Of a stretch of 64,000 bases of DNA, positions 36,609-48,794 are shown piece by piece. The stretch's first letter is position 1; every line of letters starts with the position of its first letter. Source of the stretch: Nipponacmea schrenckii (Eukaryota > Mollusca > Gastropoda > Lottiidae). A program made the translations under genes and the position numbers. Under the pieces are notes generated by a model that ran no database searches, was not told the origin of the DNA, and saw only the letters and a program-made list of their open reading frames with translations. Location of the stretch: positions 20,561,023 through 20,625,022 of the forward strand of contig CM060200.1 in assembly GCA_030562195.1 (NCBI GenBank), in the 5' to 3' direction.

Positions 36609-39600
36609 CCAATGCATTGCCCCATGGGCTGAATGTGAGACAGGACCATGTCCTTGTGTATTTGGCCTAATTCTGACCCATGTAAAATAAAGAGTTTATT
36701 ATTATTATTATTATTATAATCTTCTTTTCCAGAGATGGTCGACAGTTATGTGACTTCTTATACCAAGAAAAGGGTGTAAGTATAATATGTATAATATTAA
36801 CTTGAGGTCTGCTGCTTAGAACAGCTTTTGATTGTGCTTGGTCGAGATTCAGACACTTTCTTTTAACAAACTACACTTGTTGGCAGGCTTTTATTGTACA
36901 TCAAGGTTCAAATGTATGATGTTATTTAAATGTGATTTTTTTTAATTTTCAGTTCAAACCTGAAATGGTAGAAACATTATATAATTATGCCAAATTTCAA
37001 TATGAATGTGGTAATTATTCTGGAGCAGCTGAATACCTTTATTTTGTGAGAGCTCTTGTAAGTGTTTTAAGACTTTTTCCTATCTATATTTTCCTTTTCA
37101 ATAAATTGCCTCTGAAAGGACTTTCTTTTATAACTTATATAACTCGTACTGATGTTAAAAATGTGCATCATTAAAATTGAACATTACTAATAACCACTCA
37201 AAAATTGATTCAAAGAAGCGAGACCCCTGAAAATTTTCCATTGCAATTTTGAATTGTTAGTGTTAAATTTTCATTTTCTTGTTCTATTTTAGTTAGCACC
37301 AAATGATAAGAATTTTATGAATGCTTTATGGGGAAAGTTAGCATCAGAAATATTGATGCAGAATTGGGATGTAGCATTGGAAGATTTAAACAGATTAAAA
37401 GATATTATAGACCACAATGTAAGTAAAAGTGTATTTAATTGACAGTTATCAAGCATTTAGGTGATGTAAAATTACACAGATCAGCTGTGGTTATGAGCTA
37501 AGTAACAAAAACAAAGATGTAATGATGTTGCAGTGGAATAGCTCTGTCAGTATTAAGTTTGATTCAAACTGAGAACAATTTGAATGCCACAATCAGTGCT
37601 TCTTAGAGTAAGCTTTCATCTCTATTAACAAATATATATAATATGAAATACAAAGAAGTAAATTTCATTTGTCACACAGACTAAATAGTTCACTTACATC
37701 ATTTTGTTGCAGACTTTCGCTGGAGATTTACAGTTATTACAACAGAGAACCTGGTTGATTCATTGGAGTTTATTCGTCTTCTTTAATCATGCTAAAGGAA
37801 GAGATACAATAATAGAAATGTTTCTGTATGAACAGAGGTGGGTTGTTTATGTGTAAAATTTGACATGTTTCTTAGGTTGCTTGCCTATTGATCAAGATAC
37901 TAGCTTGACTACTAGTCAGGATTAGGAGCTTGCCTACTAGTCAGGATTAGTTGATTGCCTACCAGTGAAGATTATATGCTTGCCTACCAGGATTTTGGAT
38001 CTTGTTTAAATACATGTCAGTTGTGTATTTTCCAATCTTAATGTGAGAGAATATTAATTTGAAATCCTGTACAACAGGTTTGGTATACATTTTCTGTGAA
38101 ACATTCTCATAAATTGTTACTTGTTTTTTTTTCTTCAGTTATTTAAATGCCATACAGACAATGTGTCCTCATATATTACGGTACTTGACTACAGCCGTAG
38201 TCACTAATAAAGGTAGATGGAGACAATGTATGAAAGATTTAGTCAAAGTAATTCAACATGTAAGTTGATGCTATTCATATATTTAGCCTCCGTTCACTTA
38301 TAATGTCATATTGTTGTCTAATTGTGAACATGAGTAAGAAGAGTTATCTTTCCAGTGTTTGTTTTGAACTTTTAGCATAATTTACATGTAAATTGTTTTG
38401 CCTTGATAATTTTACTAATCAAACTCTGTTGGATATTTATACATAGAATTGATAGTACACTGTGCCATTTCACATGATCATTTATAAAATACTTATGTTT
38501 TTACAGGAATCCTACACATATAAAGATCCCATAACAGAATTTATTGAATGTCTGTATGTACATTTTGATTTTGATGGAGCTCAGAAAAAACTTCGTGACT
38601 GTGAAACTGTAAGTGTTTCACTAACATTTAGTCTTTTATTGTGATTAGTTGCAACACTAAATTGTAATTATATTTTAATAAGAAACCTATGTATATTATT
38701 GTCTAACTAATTTGGATTTCATAATGTATTGGAATTTGGAATTGAATCTATTGCAGAAGGACAAAAATATGATGTATGATTTCATTAACAGGGTCAGAGA
38801 AAACCTCATAATATATATCACAATTAGTCTATTTCTATTGCATGTTTAATCATTCCATTGAAACATATGCAGTTGGCTTCTGCAGCCGCTGTGGCTCAGT
38901 GGGTTAGACGCTTGCTCGCTAACCTGAAGGTCCAGGGTTCAATCCCGGCAAAGGTCGAGATGAACTTTCGGATTTTTTCGGCCCGGTTTCCCCTTGTCAG
39001 TGATGCAGGTCGGATGGACTGACATGGAAAAAGCGTCTAGTCGTTCGGATGGGAAATAAACCGAGGCCCCGTGTGCTACATACTGTGCACGTTAAAGATC
39101 CCTCGACAGTTGGAAATTGCAAAAAGAGTAGGCAGCTGTCCTGGCAAAATATCCCTCATTGCACACTGCTTGGCGTTGCCCGTCTTCATTAGCCCATAAG
39201 GTGCAGAAGAGTAGGACGTAAAACTCCATTCATTTCATTTCTTGGTTAACCTGGGAAAAATATTAATCTGTTTTTTTTTTCAGGTCTTAAGTAATGATTT
39301 CTTTTTGGTGGCCTGTTTAGACGATTTCATAGAAAACGCCCGGTTGTTAATTTTTGAAACATTTTGTAGAATACATGAGTGTATTAGTATTGGGTGAGTA
39401 TATTGGAGTGATGAGGGAAGAATGCATTTGAGTTATGTATCTCAGTAATAAATGTGATGTTTCAATATTTTAAATGGCAAAACTTAATGACAATTGGGTA
39501 GGACTTTCCAGATTTTAAAAATGAATTTACCTTGACCTCTTTAACATAGGCTTAAAAAGGCACTAAAGCTAAACCTTAAAATTGGTATTAGAAAGTATAT

Positions 39601-41761
39601 AGTTAATTAACAGAACTTGATAAGAAATGACATATTCATTTATCATGTAGCTGTTTTTAGGAGAATGATTCCCTGAACAGCACAACACAACAAAAATGAA
39701 GTAATTATATTTTTGACAACCGAAACTACAATTATATGACATTGACTTATGTAAACTTTGAAAACAGGGCGTTATTTACTACTTATTTATTTAGATAAAA
39801 AATAACAGGCGCTGTATTGTTATGACATAAAATTGCCTATCTATGGTACATCTTGGCAGCAGTTGAAACAAACCTGGGTTTTAATTATACTTCGTAAATT
39901 TATTGGCAATATATTCTACAAATAATTTCATTATATTTTCAAACAACTAGAATTATGACAGATGAATTAATAGCTTTTCTTCTGAATGTTTGGATAATTT
40001 CATTATTTTAATTGTTTATCTGCTTGCTGCACAAGGATGAATTTGCCAGATTAATGCAACAAGATCTTTGAAATTCATATCTCTTGGGTCGATCCTTCCT
40101 CAAGGATCTGCTATAAATTTCTTTTTCTTAAAATTTTATTTAAACTCTTGATAAAGATTTTTTCTTTCGGGAAATAATTTGAAAATGTAAAATTACAACT
40201 CAGTTAAGACATAGAAATATTGGCGATGTGAATGACTAGGAATATTGAAACCAATGAATCTTACATTATTTTTGAAAAGCATAGACAGACATAATAGGGC
40301 AATATTTCAATGTCAATACGTTTAGATTAGAACTGAAAAACATTCCCTTGAATTATAGGAACTGTTAAAATTTTGACTAATTGTAGTCATTAATTAAGTC
40401 TAAAACTCGTTAATATTGTCCCACCCACAGAATGACTACATATGATGGAATATTCTACAGGATTCGAGTCACTGGTTACACAGAAATAAAACCTGATTTA
40501 CTACTTAATGATAAACACAGACCTAGTCTGGCAACACAGTATATTCTGGCACCTTGCCAACCATATTGAAACCAGCAGAAGTCTGTTTCTCTAACTCAGC
40601 CTTTTATATTATTCTCTGGGCCCCACAAGAAGACGTAATTGGCCCCATCATATAATTATTAGACTAAGGTCAATGGCAGGTGTCAGATGATTGTATTAAA
40701 CTGATTATATTAAAAGATACATGTTTATCTACACTGCTGTTCTTTTGACAGCCAGATACACCATATTTATATTCCCATTGGTACTTGAATAACAGGCAAA
40801 ATTTCACTCAATTACACACTGCATGGCGTCGTCCATTTTCATTAGTCCAGAAGAGTTTTTGGTAAACTTCTCTTCATTTCTAATTGTTTTTATCAATTCT
40901 TGTCATTTTGTAGAATGTTAGCTGAAAAATTAAACATGTCACCAGATGATGCCGAGAAATGGATTGTCAATTTAATCCGAAATGCCAGATTAGATGCTAA
41001 AATAGATTCTAAATTGGTAAGTTTGTGGGAAATTTAATATTTTTCGTTCTGCCTTTATTATCAATATTCGGGACTTTTTTTTATATAATAAATTGTCCTA
41101 TTTTTGCTCCTGTTGTCTTACTAAGGATCAGTACTTCATTTTATTTGTCAAATTATCAAATTTCTCTCCTTGTTTCTAGGGTCATGTTGTAATGGGAACT
41201 CAAGCTGTTTCACCATACCAACAAATTATTGAGAAAACTAAAAACCTTGCCTTCAGATCACAGGTTATAGCACAAAATGTTGAGAAAAAACTTGGTCATA
41301 GTAAACAAGATGTGGTGAGTATAGTATATTTATGTGGAATGCTCTTGTCCTGAATTGTCCCTGACTATGTAAAAATTCATTGGAGCTATACGTTCTGGTA
41401 TTATAGTCCTAAACTTAAAGAACTTTTTTCTTCTGAGTGACATAATAGCTATTGGTTATGAGAAGTTATGTTACAGTCAGTTAAAGCAATGCTGACAATA
41501 AGTGATGTCTTTTGCTTGGTTTTGTTTAAAAAAAATTGTTGTTGGTCTGGTTATATTGTAGTGCCCTTTCCTCATATCAGTCAACACAGCTACAAATAGG
41601 AAAGATCCTTTTCTAAGAGGTTGTGTCTAAATATGCTTATGATCCTAGATCTAACAGTCATATGGTATGGTAGTTTATCAATACAGGTAGTTATTTTGAT
41701 ATCAATATTCCTTAATACAACTTTCTTTTTATTTTAGAATCAATGGGGAATACAGGAGTAG
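33102..41761 (+). CDS. EIF3E: Eukaryotic translation initiation factor 3 subunit E
   Basis: Thirteen coding exons: 33102-33191, 33787-33904, 35414-35528, 36733-36775, 36953-37057, 37293-37418, 37713-37837, 38139-38259, 38507-38608, 39284-39393, 40914-41016, 41180-41314, 41738-41761. Together they give 1317 nt and 438 aa (human 445). The product is a core PCI-domain subunit of eIF3, which binds the 40S ribosome and recruits mRNA. The N-terminus [26 protein letters not shown] is typical, as are [22 protein letters not shown] (helical repeats) and [42 protein letters not shown] (PCI domain, about 280-350). The last exon contributes only NQWGIQE before TAG. Introns carry a long inverted-repeat element (intron 2), a 101-bp tandem array and retroelement tail (intron 3), a SINE (intron 9) and a SINE fragment (intron 10). 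Confidence 0.96.
34203..35340. mobile_element. Non-autonomous DNA transposon with repeated terminal inverted repeats and 11-bp target duplication
   Basis: About 1.14 kb in eIF3e intron 2, flanked by identical TCTGTGCTATG at 34192-34202 and 35341-35351. The ends are inverted: the left begins GTACTCGGTCAACTCGGGTA, and the reverse complement of the right begins ATACCAGTCAACTCGGGGAC. Several further GTTAACTCGGAGACA-type blocks extend inward for about 110 bp on both sides, in opposite orientation. The interior (34330-35210) has no open frame of note but contains three copies of a TTTAAAAGAAGTTCCGATC-like motif. A target duplication of 9-11 bp is typical of Mutator-like elements; the family assignment is inference. 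Confidence 0.8.
35870..36560. repeat. Tandem array, about 101-bp unit, in eIF3e intron 3
   Basis: Roughly seven copies; the motif CATGTACTTGATCGCCGGAA recurs at about 35919, 36021, 36262, 36363 and 36465. Each unit also has TACACATGTACTTGTGTATT and AAACAAATTGTACGT. The array abuts a run of 38 T at 36571-36608. Confidence 0.8.
36609..36718 (+). mobile_element. Probable 3' tail of a non-LTR retrotransposon
   Basis: After a T38 tract comes unique sequence ending TGTAAAATAAAGAGTTTATT and then an ATT microsatellite. Such a simple-repeat end after a polyadenylation-like AATAAA is typical of truncated CR1- or RTE-type LINE 3' ends. No reverse-transcriptase coding is present, so this rests on form alone. 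Confidence 0.4.
38885..39240 (+). mobile_element. tRNA-derived SINE, full length
   Basis: The head resembles a tRNA with an intact pol III box A (TGGCTCAGTGG, 38892-38902) and box B (GGTTCAATCCC, 38936-38946). The body of about 290 bp includes CGTTAAAGATCCCTCGACAG and AGAAGAGTAGGACGTAAAAC. The tail is ATTCATTTCATTT. It lies in eIF3e intron 9, sense to the gene. Two shorter copies elsewhere in the window (54322-54595, 40797-40890) share the body and the 3' end. It is not a functional tRNA gene: there is no closed acceptor stem. Confidence 0.88.
40797..40890 (+). mobile_element. SINE 3' fragment
   Basis: Matches the last about 90 bp of the SINE at 38885 (CACACTGCATGGCGTCGTCC, TTTTCATTAGTCCAGAAGAG) with a short internal deletion. 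It lies in eIF3e intron 10. Confidence 0.65.
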
Positions 41762-42170
41762 TCAACTACACATTACCGATTCTTTTTATTTCAAGACTGT
41801 TTCAAATCAACATGTATTATTTATCAAAATTAGGCCATATTAAAATTTGGAAGAAAGATTTCCTGTATTTTGATTGTTTGTTAAATAATTGGCAGAAGTG
41901 TGGGATAATTAAGCCCACGCTTTGATTGGTTAAAATTACGTCATTATATCGGGACTGTTGTAGTGGTCTTGTCAGATTACAATAGAGACGATTAGTTATC
42001 GAAAAATAAGAAACAAATTGTAATCTTAATTTGAATAGATTGGAGCGTATAGTTTGTTTAGATATTGCATATTGTTGTATGCAATGTTTGCCATTTTCAT
42101 TTTGAATGGTGCATAATATGTTAGTTTGTCATCAAGATATGCGCTTTTATTGTCCTTGGTTAACTATCAC
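41762..42170. other. eIF3e 3' UTR region
   Basis: AT-rich sequence after the eIF3e stop. No clear AATAAA was found close by, so the transcript end cannot be placed. No gene was seen. Confidence 0.4.
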
Positions 42171-42551
42171 TAGGTACGTAATTCGCATTGAATATTTATA
42201 AAACTCCCACTCATAATCTCTACAAGCCTCCCATAGTATCTGTGATTATCATCTGACTGATCGTCGTATTTAGCACGATATTAATAGAAGCGATGCAATA
42301 TGCCCTTCACAAAGAGTAAAATATGAGTAGAGAGATAGAGGCTCCGGAATACAAACTGTCACATACATGAAGTATGTTGATCGTATGCATAAAAAAAATC
42401 CTTGTTGCTATCCAGAATGCATCGTATGCATACAAAAAAAATCCTTGATGCTATCCAAAATGCATATGCATGTCTGAAAAACTGGTTGCGCATCATAGAC
42501 TGAGTGGGTATCATAGGCTTACGCTATCTTTTTTTACGCATTACGTACCTA
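42171..42551. mobile_element. MITE with TA-flanked terminal inverted repeats
   Basis: The left end is TAGGTACGTAATTCGCA (42171-42187). The right end, ACGCATTACGTACCTA, finishes at 42551, so the inverted repeat TAGGTACGTAAT is perfect and continues imperfectly. TA at both outer edges could be a Tc1/mariner-type target duplication. The interior includes a direct repeat of about 48 bp (CATAAAAAAAATCCTTGTTG near 42388 and its near copy near 42430). It is non-coding. Confidence 0.7.
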
Positions 42552-45500
42552 ATATATTGAAATTTTGCAGAAGTTTTTAACTTGTTTGTAATTTGGCGTA
42601 TTCATATACATGAAGTTATATACATGTATATCAAACCATTACATAGCTGTTTTCATACGCCCACGCGGAAATGGGAATATAAATTGCCGTCTCCCATGTC
42701 CACCCCTTAATATTTTTAGTCACGATAGAGGCCACAGTTTTATTCGATCTTGATGAGACTTGGTGTGCCTGTATATGTCGATGAGAGTTTGGAGTTATTG
42801 CCCTTGACTTTGTAAAAGTTCTTCAAATTCAGGTTTTAAATACAATAGAGATTGCAGTCTTAATAAAACTTGTTATACTAGAATACTGATTTAATTCAGT
42901 AACAATATATTTATATTCAATAATGTTAACAAAAAAAGAAAAATAAGAGACCGGGAGTTAAAACAAATATAAGTATATTATTATTACTGTTTATAAACAG
43001 TATAGCACTACTAAGATACATCAAGATCTCTTGTGAACCTGATGAAACTGACTTTTTTTTTGATTTATAACAAATATCCGAAAGATTACAGTGTTTATCC
43101 AATTTTGATAAGATACGTAAAGAATATGTATCTGATTAGGTCTTGTTCATGTTGAAATTTGATGATAATTTTGATGATAATTTGATGAACTGTTTTTGAG
43201 GTATTTCCTATTTAAGACGTTATTATATTTGGCATATAGGTAGGCGTATGTCACTATGCCTGATAAGCTATCTTTTCCGTTTATCATACCAAACTGTTAA
43301 TCCTTAAATCGTTTATTAATCTTCTTTTCTCCAGTGAACAACCTTATTGTCAAATATCGGGTTACATGAAATTAGTTGGGAAAATGGTACGTCTATAAAA
43401 AGATCAAAAAACCTTGTGAAAAATTTGACACCGATGTAAAATAAATCACATTTTCAATGACCACGCCTTCCAATAGGTATTTAGGGGTGAGAGTACTATG
43501 CCGAGTAAGCTTGAATTTTGGCCACATCCCTAATAGAAAAGTAAATGCTTACATAATGGAGTATACGATCGGCAGACTAGTTTTTATTTAATGATTATAA
43601 GCAGTTCAAGAATTCAGAAGTCGGCTTTACAACTCTCAAAAATACAGTGGTCTAAGTCAAGAAGACATAGTTGATTATTTGAATAGTGCAAATTTAAAAA
43701 TTTATTTACGAAAAAGAAAGTTTGAATGTTGACTGTTTTGAAATAAAGTTTGAAAAGTAAACTATGAATATATCTACATTGTAATTAGTAGATTGAATTG
43801 TTGATTTTAGAAAGATATATTTTGTACTTGTGTAATGTTGAAATATGACTCTGTAAAGTCGAGGCCTAGAGTTCAAGCTTTACTTTGTAAATACTTCTGG
43901 CAACGATTCCCTCCATATTATCATATAATATATAAGAAATGTTTAAGATCCAAGAGAGCGAGTGGCATGCAGCTGCAAAATACCCTAGGTATTGCTGTAG
44001 GATTGTGTATGTTTTTGCACCCCTCACTTCACATAATGAATCCTGTAAAATAAGACTAATTGATACATAGAAAGTTCAGTAAGTGTAAAATTAAAAGTCA
44101 ATTAAAGTATCAAGTTTATTACTGTAAGTAAATTATTCAATAATAACTTATTTCACTGTCATTTCAAATCGCATCAAAATTTGTCCCGGACCTCACACAT
44201 AAGCCATGTTGCTCGATGTAACCGATTAACCCAAAAGTACATACTCTCCCACAGTTAAACACACACTTTGGTCTTCGCCGTTCTTCTTCCTGGCACATCA
44301 AATATAATTCTTCGTTGTTCTCTACAACGATTTCTTGTATGTTACAAAGTAAGTACGCAAAAATTTTCTAAAAAGAGCAAATCTCAATCTTATGCCCTAT
44401 TCCCCACCTTCTTCTCTTCTCAATCTCTCCATCTACCCCCCCCCCCCTCCTTTTTTTTTCTCCTTTCCACCTTCGCCTCCCAAACTCCACGCTCTATTTT
44501 TCATTTTACATTTTGGCTTCCCCAAAGCAGTTCTTGATTCTCCCGCACATCCTTCTCCCTAACCTATGAGTGCCCAAGTGCACCTATTATTTTTAGGGTA
44601 GACAAAGTCATCGCTAAACCTGTGATATTTCTCTTAAATACTCGAGCATATTTTAAATACTTGATAAAAATACGTCTGTTCAATTAACGCTCTGATGCAT
44701 GTTTGATTTTCTTAATTTCACCGTTGATAAACACTCATTTAGGAAAATTTAATTAATTTTGAAAGGACTTAGCACTTGAAATCTAACTCTTAATAACACG
44801 ACAGAATTAAATTGAAAATAAGAAAAGTTAAAGTGTAAACATACAATTATTTTTGGTGACAACGAACAAACTTTTCATACAATAGTTAAAGTAAATGTTG
44901 ATTTGTTTACTAAGAAGAGATTTGATAGGCAAAGAAAATTGATATATATTCTAAACACAAAAACAGGGTCGTTTGAATTGCCATACACATTGGCGGCCAT
45001 TTTGAATTTGGGTTGAATGGGAGGAAATTGGTTAAGGTTTTGAAAGAAGTGTGAAATATGTGTAAAGTTTGTTCAGTGCATTATGACAATAGAGCAATAA
45101 AGTTGCAGACTGAACTGTTATTGTAAACTTGACGGTAGTAAATTAATAGTTCTATATACGTTTGATAAAAAGACGTGTTTTTGAGCAAACATTTTTATTT
45201 AGTGATAGATATTTTGGGCGGCTGTATTCACGCCAAAGTATGACTATGCCTTTAATGTAACTGTACAAAATGACAACATTCTTGTTCTTTGTCCGAGTTT
45301 AATAAAACTGGGATTCGTTTGTTTAAAAGAATTTAGTTTTTCAGAAAGATTTGTAGAATTATGCGTATTCGAAACAAAACTAAGAACTTTATTCCTTTTA
45401 AGTAACCTACATGGTTTTCTTTTTGTCGCTGGTCCATATGCCAGAGCAATTAGAATTAAGGCATTGGCAGAGTGAATACAGGTGTTACAATTCTGTTGCT

Positions 45501-48500
45501 ATTTCTGTCATAAAGATCAAGAAAACAAAAAATGTGATACAGAACTGCAAAATATATAACTGATGGAAATCGGCAAAATACATGTTTCTGCCATTCTTAC
45601 AAATATCTAAATTAAGCGGGCCATATAACGTCTTCGGCTGAATGTGGTGCGAAAAGGTTGAGCTTTTTTCAGTTGGTTAGTTCTCGGTAAGAAAAACATT
45701 TAATTATTAAATGCTGACCATAACAAACAGGCCACATGAAATCGATGAAGAGAACTTCACATAAATACACATACTTAGTAGCTCTTCACTTTTCATTGAC
45801 CAAGTATCATAAAACTTGATGTTTACAAGGAAGTCTTTGAGGTACTGTTCCTCATTAGTAGTATTTAATAGTACCATGTATTAATGGTGCGTTATAAAGT
45901 TTGGTAAAAACATACCAGTTCCAATTTAATACCCCAATCAAAGTATGTTTTATTTGATATCAGATAACGTTTTTCTATGAATTCAACATTTAAAATGACT
46001 AAAAACGACTTTGAGACTTTTTTTCTCTTTATATGTAATAAGTTTTCGAGCTCAAATTTGATTTCAATTTCAGCTCAGTAGCTTTAATTTTTGACAATTT
46101 AGTGAAGTCCCAGTTAATAGTAAATGACGTTATTTAAGCTGTTATGAGTCGGTTAGATTTTATTTTTAAATTGGGGAGAGTGACAAAATTGAAGATCTGG
46201 AATTTTTTTCCAAGCTTAAACTAGTGAAATAACTATCAGACGACTAACCCTTTTCGGATCTCAGAAAACTGTCATCATGCTTAGAATACATTGTTAGATA
46301 TACCACTACCAGCAGTGAAGATTAACTTTTCTTCACATCAAAGAGTAAATATTCCGGAAAAGAGTGTTTTGTTGGTTTTTGGTAAAAAAAAGATTAATGG
46401 GTAAAGACCTTTTTTTTTTTATCAGAGGTTCAGATATAAGCACATTAAGGAGTTTGATAGGTCAACAAAACGTGGTATATATTATGGTACTAGTTATTAT
46501 ACGTGATGTTCAACGTTACCATATAAGTGTTACATGCTCATGAATCCAAAAGGTTTTTATATATACTCTCAACTTCGTCAATGGATTGAATACTGGGTAA
46601 CTTGATCTAAAAAATCTCGTCCAACTAAGAAACTCAGATAAGGATCTGACCAAACCTCAAGGACACACGTCCATTGCTCTCGATATTAGAGAATACTATG
46701 TCCAGATTTATGTAGAAAGTTGCCATATAATTATTTCCAAAGTCGGAAAGATAGAAATCACCTTCACACTAGCTCAAAAATAATAAGGGCACACTTTTTG
46801 AGACAACCTGATATAAAGGCCTATATACCAAAATACGTTAATTTTTAAATACATAGTTGAAACTCAGATTATTTCAACGACTGTATTCAGAACTACACAT
46901 GTATGATAGTAAACTTTACTCAATATATTAATAGAAATTATCGTCATTATCAAAAACAAATCAAAATTTAATCTAATGTTTCTTTATTCAAATTAAATCA
47001 TCTGAAACCATGTCAAATTTACATTTTTAACCACGCCAATAGGAGACACACACGGGAAAATACCCATTTCTTAAAAAATTATCCATTAGCAGTTTGATTT
47101 TAATCTTTTAATGCATCTTAAATTGTTTTCAAATAAGAATTCGAAGTCTCTGCCCTTTTCACATGCAGTAAATTTGTGAATCATGTTGTGGTATGTTTAA
47201 GCTGAATATAAAAGGAAAGATAATCACTAATGTCCAAAAAAAAAAGACTCTTTGCTCTAAACCGTCTGAATTGTAATGAAATGATGCCAAAATTGATCCT
47301 TTGTACCTTTATAATAGGCACTCTCAACACGAAATGAACATAAAGATCTAAATTTAAAATCAAGTAAAATCTCCGTATGTTTCACCAAGAGATAATTAAA
47401 CATGCAGATACCAAGGTCTAATATCTATATAAAGAGGGGGTTTAGATATCGATCTTTGTCTCACCCCACGAATAGATCATAATGATTTAGGGGAAATTGC
47501 AATTCAATATCATCACGATTTTGTTCCTATTGCTACTATTTCCATTTTTTCAAATAGCTCAACCGAAATCCAATGCTTTTCATCAAGTTCAAATATTTAT
47601 AATATTATTAGATCTATATATTCCTCACTAATTTTAATTCTAAAAATAACAGGTTGCACATCGAAATCAGATAGTTAAAAGAAAAATTGAAATCAAATTT
47701 TGAAAAATACATTCTTTAAATACAGTTTGGGGCAATCGGATGAAATTCCGTCTAATCTTAAATGATCGCATTTTATCTTCTAGTGAAAATGATTAAATTA
47801 GTCTGACGATTTCCTTTTACAAATTTCACACTTGACGAATGAAGAAAATTTGTTTTAGATGGGAGATGTAAGGATGGGGGATTAACTAATGTTAGAAAAA
47901 TATCTTATCTTGGAAAAACAGCCAAAGGGGATTAGGAGGGGAAATAAAAGTTAGGCTAATAAAGTTGGCTGACGAGTGAATGAATTATTTTGTGTTCAAG
48001 CAGTCAATGTGTAAAGTAGTGAATTTTGTTAGCATTCAACGTAATCATAATAGATGAAAAGTGTTTTGTTGCCAGTTTATTTCATTTCAAAGAAAATTTA
48101 ATCGATTCCTTTTGTTCTGAAATATCGCCAACGAAGACACCTTTGAAATAAACTTGCGATTGAATGAGGAATATTTCGATATGTGTTGACCTTGTTCTTT
48201 TAGATTAACTTCAAAGACAAGTATTAAATCGATTATCTGGTATCAAAAATCACAGATTTGTATCAAGAAAAAAAGATATAAAACGTCTTAAATTAGATAA
48301 AATAGAAAACGAAAGTAGTAAAATCGAAGTTGGATATTCAACAATTGAAATACGGATGAAAAGGTGTAAAATAGTAGTTTTGTAGTAGAGGATACTAGCT
48401 AGATAGACACTATATAGTTTTATTGTTATACTAGTACAAGTTAAAGATATAAACACTAAAACGTCTTTAGATTTCTACCCAAAAGGTTTACCGTAAACAA

Positions 48501-48794
48501 CTCTCTATCTTTACCTATACTATCACTTGCAAGCAACTTGAAAGACAAACTGTCTGAACACACACAAAGGGATTAAACCGGCCGAGTAGTTCACATGGAT
48601 TTAAAGCTCATCTCATACATCTGTGGATTTACAATGGGATAATCTTAACTCGGATGTGACTTATTCTTTATTGATTGATAGATGATGAAAATTTCGAGTG
48701 TCGCCTTGTTGGTCTTTAAACATGGTGGATTAAAATTGTGAGTGGGGGTGGGCATTGTCCTGGGGGAGAGGGGTAAAGATTAAAAACATGTACT
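42552..48794. other. Intergenic region between eIF3e and R-spondin
   Basis: About 6.2 kb of AT-rich sequence with no exon I can support. It contains a pyrimidine-rich stretch at 44380-44560, including a C13 run at about 44437-44449, and scattered short open frames without protein features. R-spondin transcription must begin near the right edge. A G-rich stretch lies at about 48740-48775, just before the ATG. Confidence 0.4.

Noticed and set aside
38885..38957. tRNA gene
   Set aside because: Box A and B are present but the acceptor stem does not close and the sequence runs into a SINE body.
44268..44537. Plus-strand open frame of 89 codons
   Set aside because: It lacks an ATG at the start and runs through a pyrimidine-rich tract, which explains its Ser/Pro/Phe composition.
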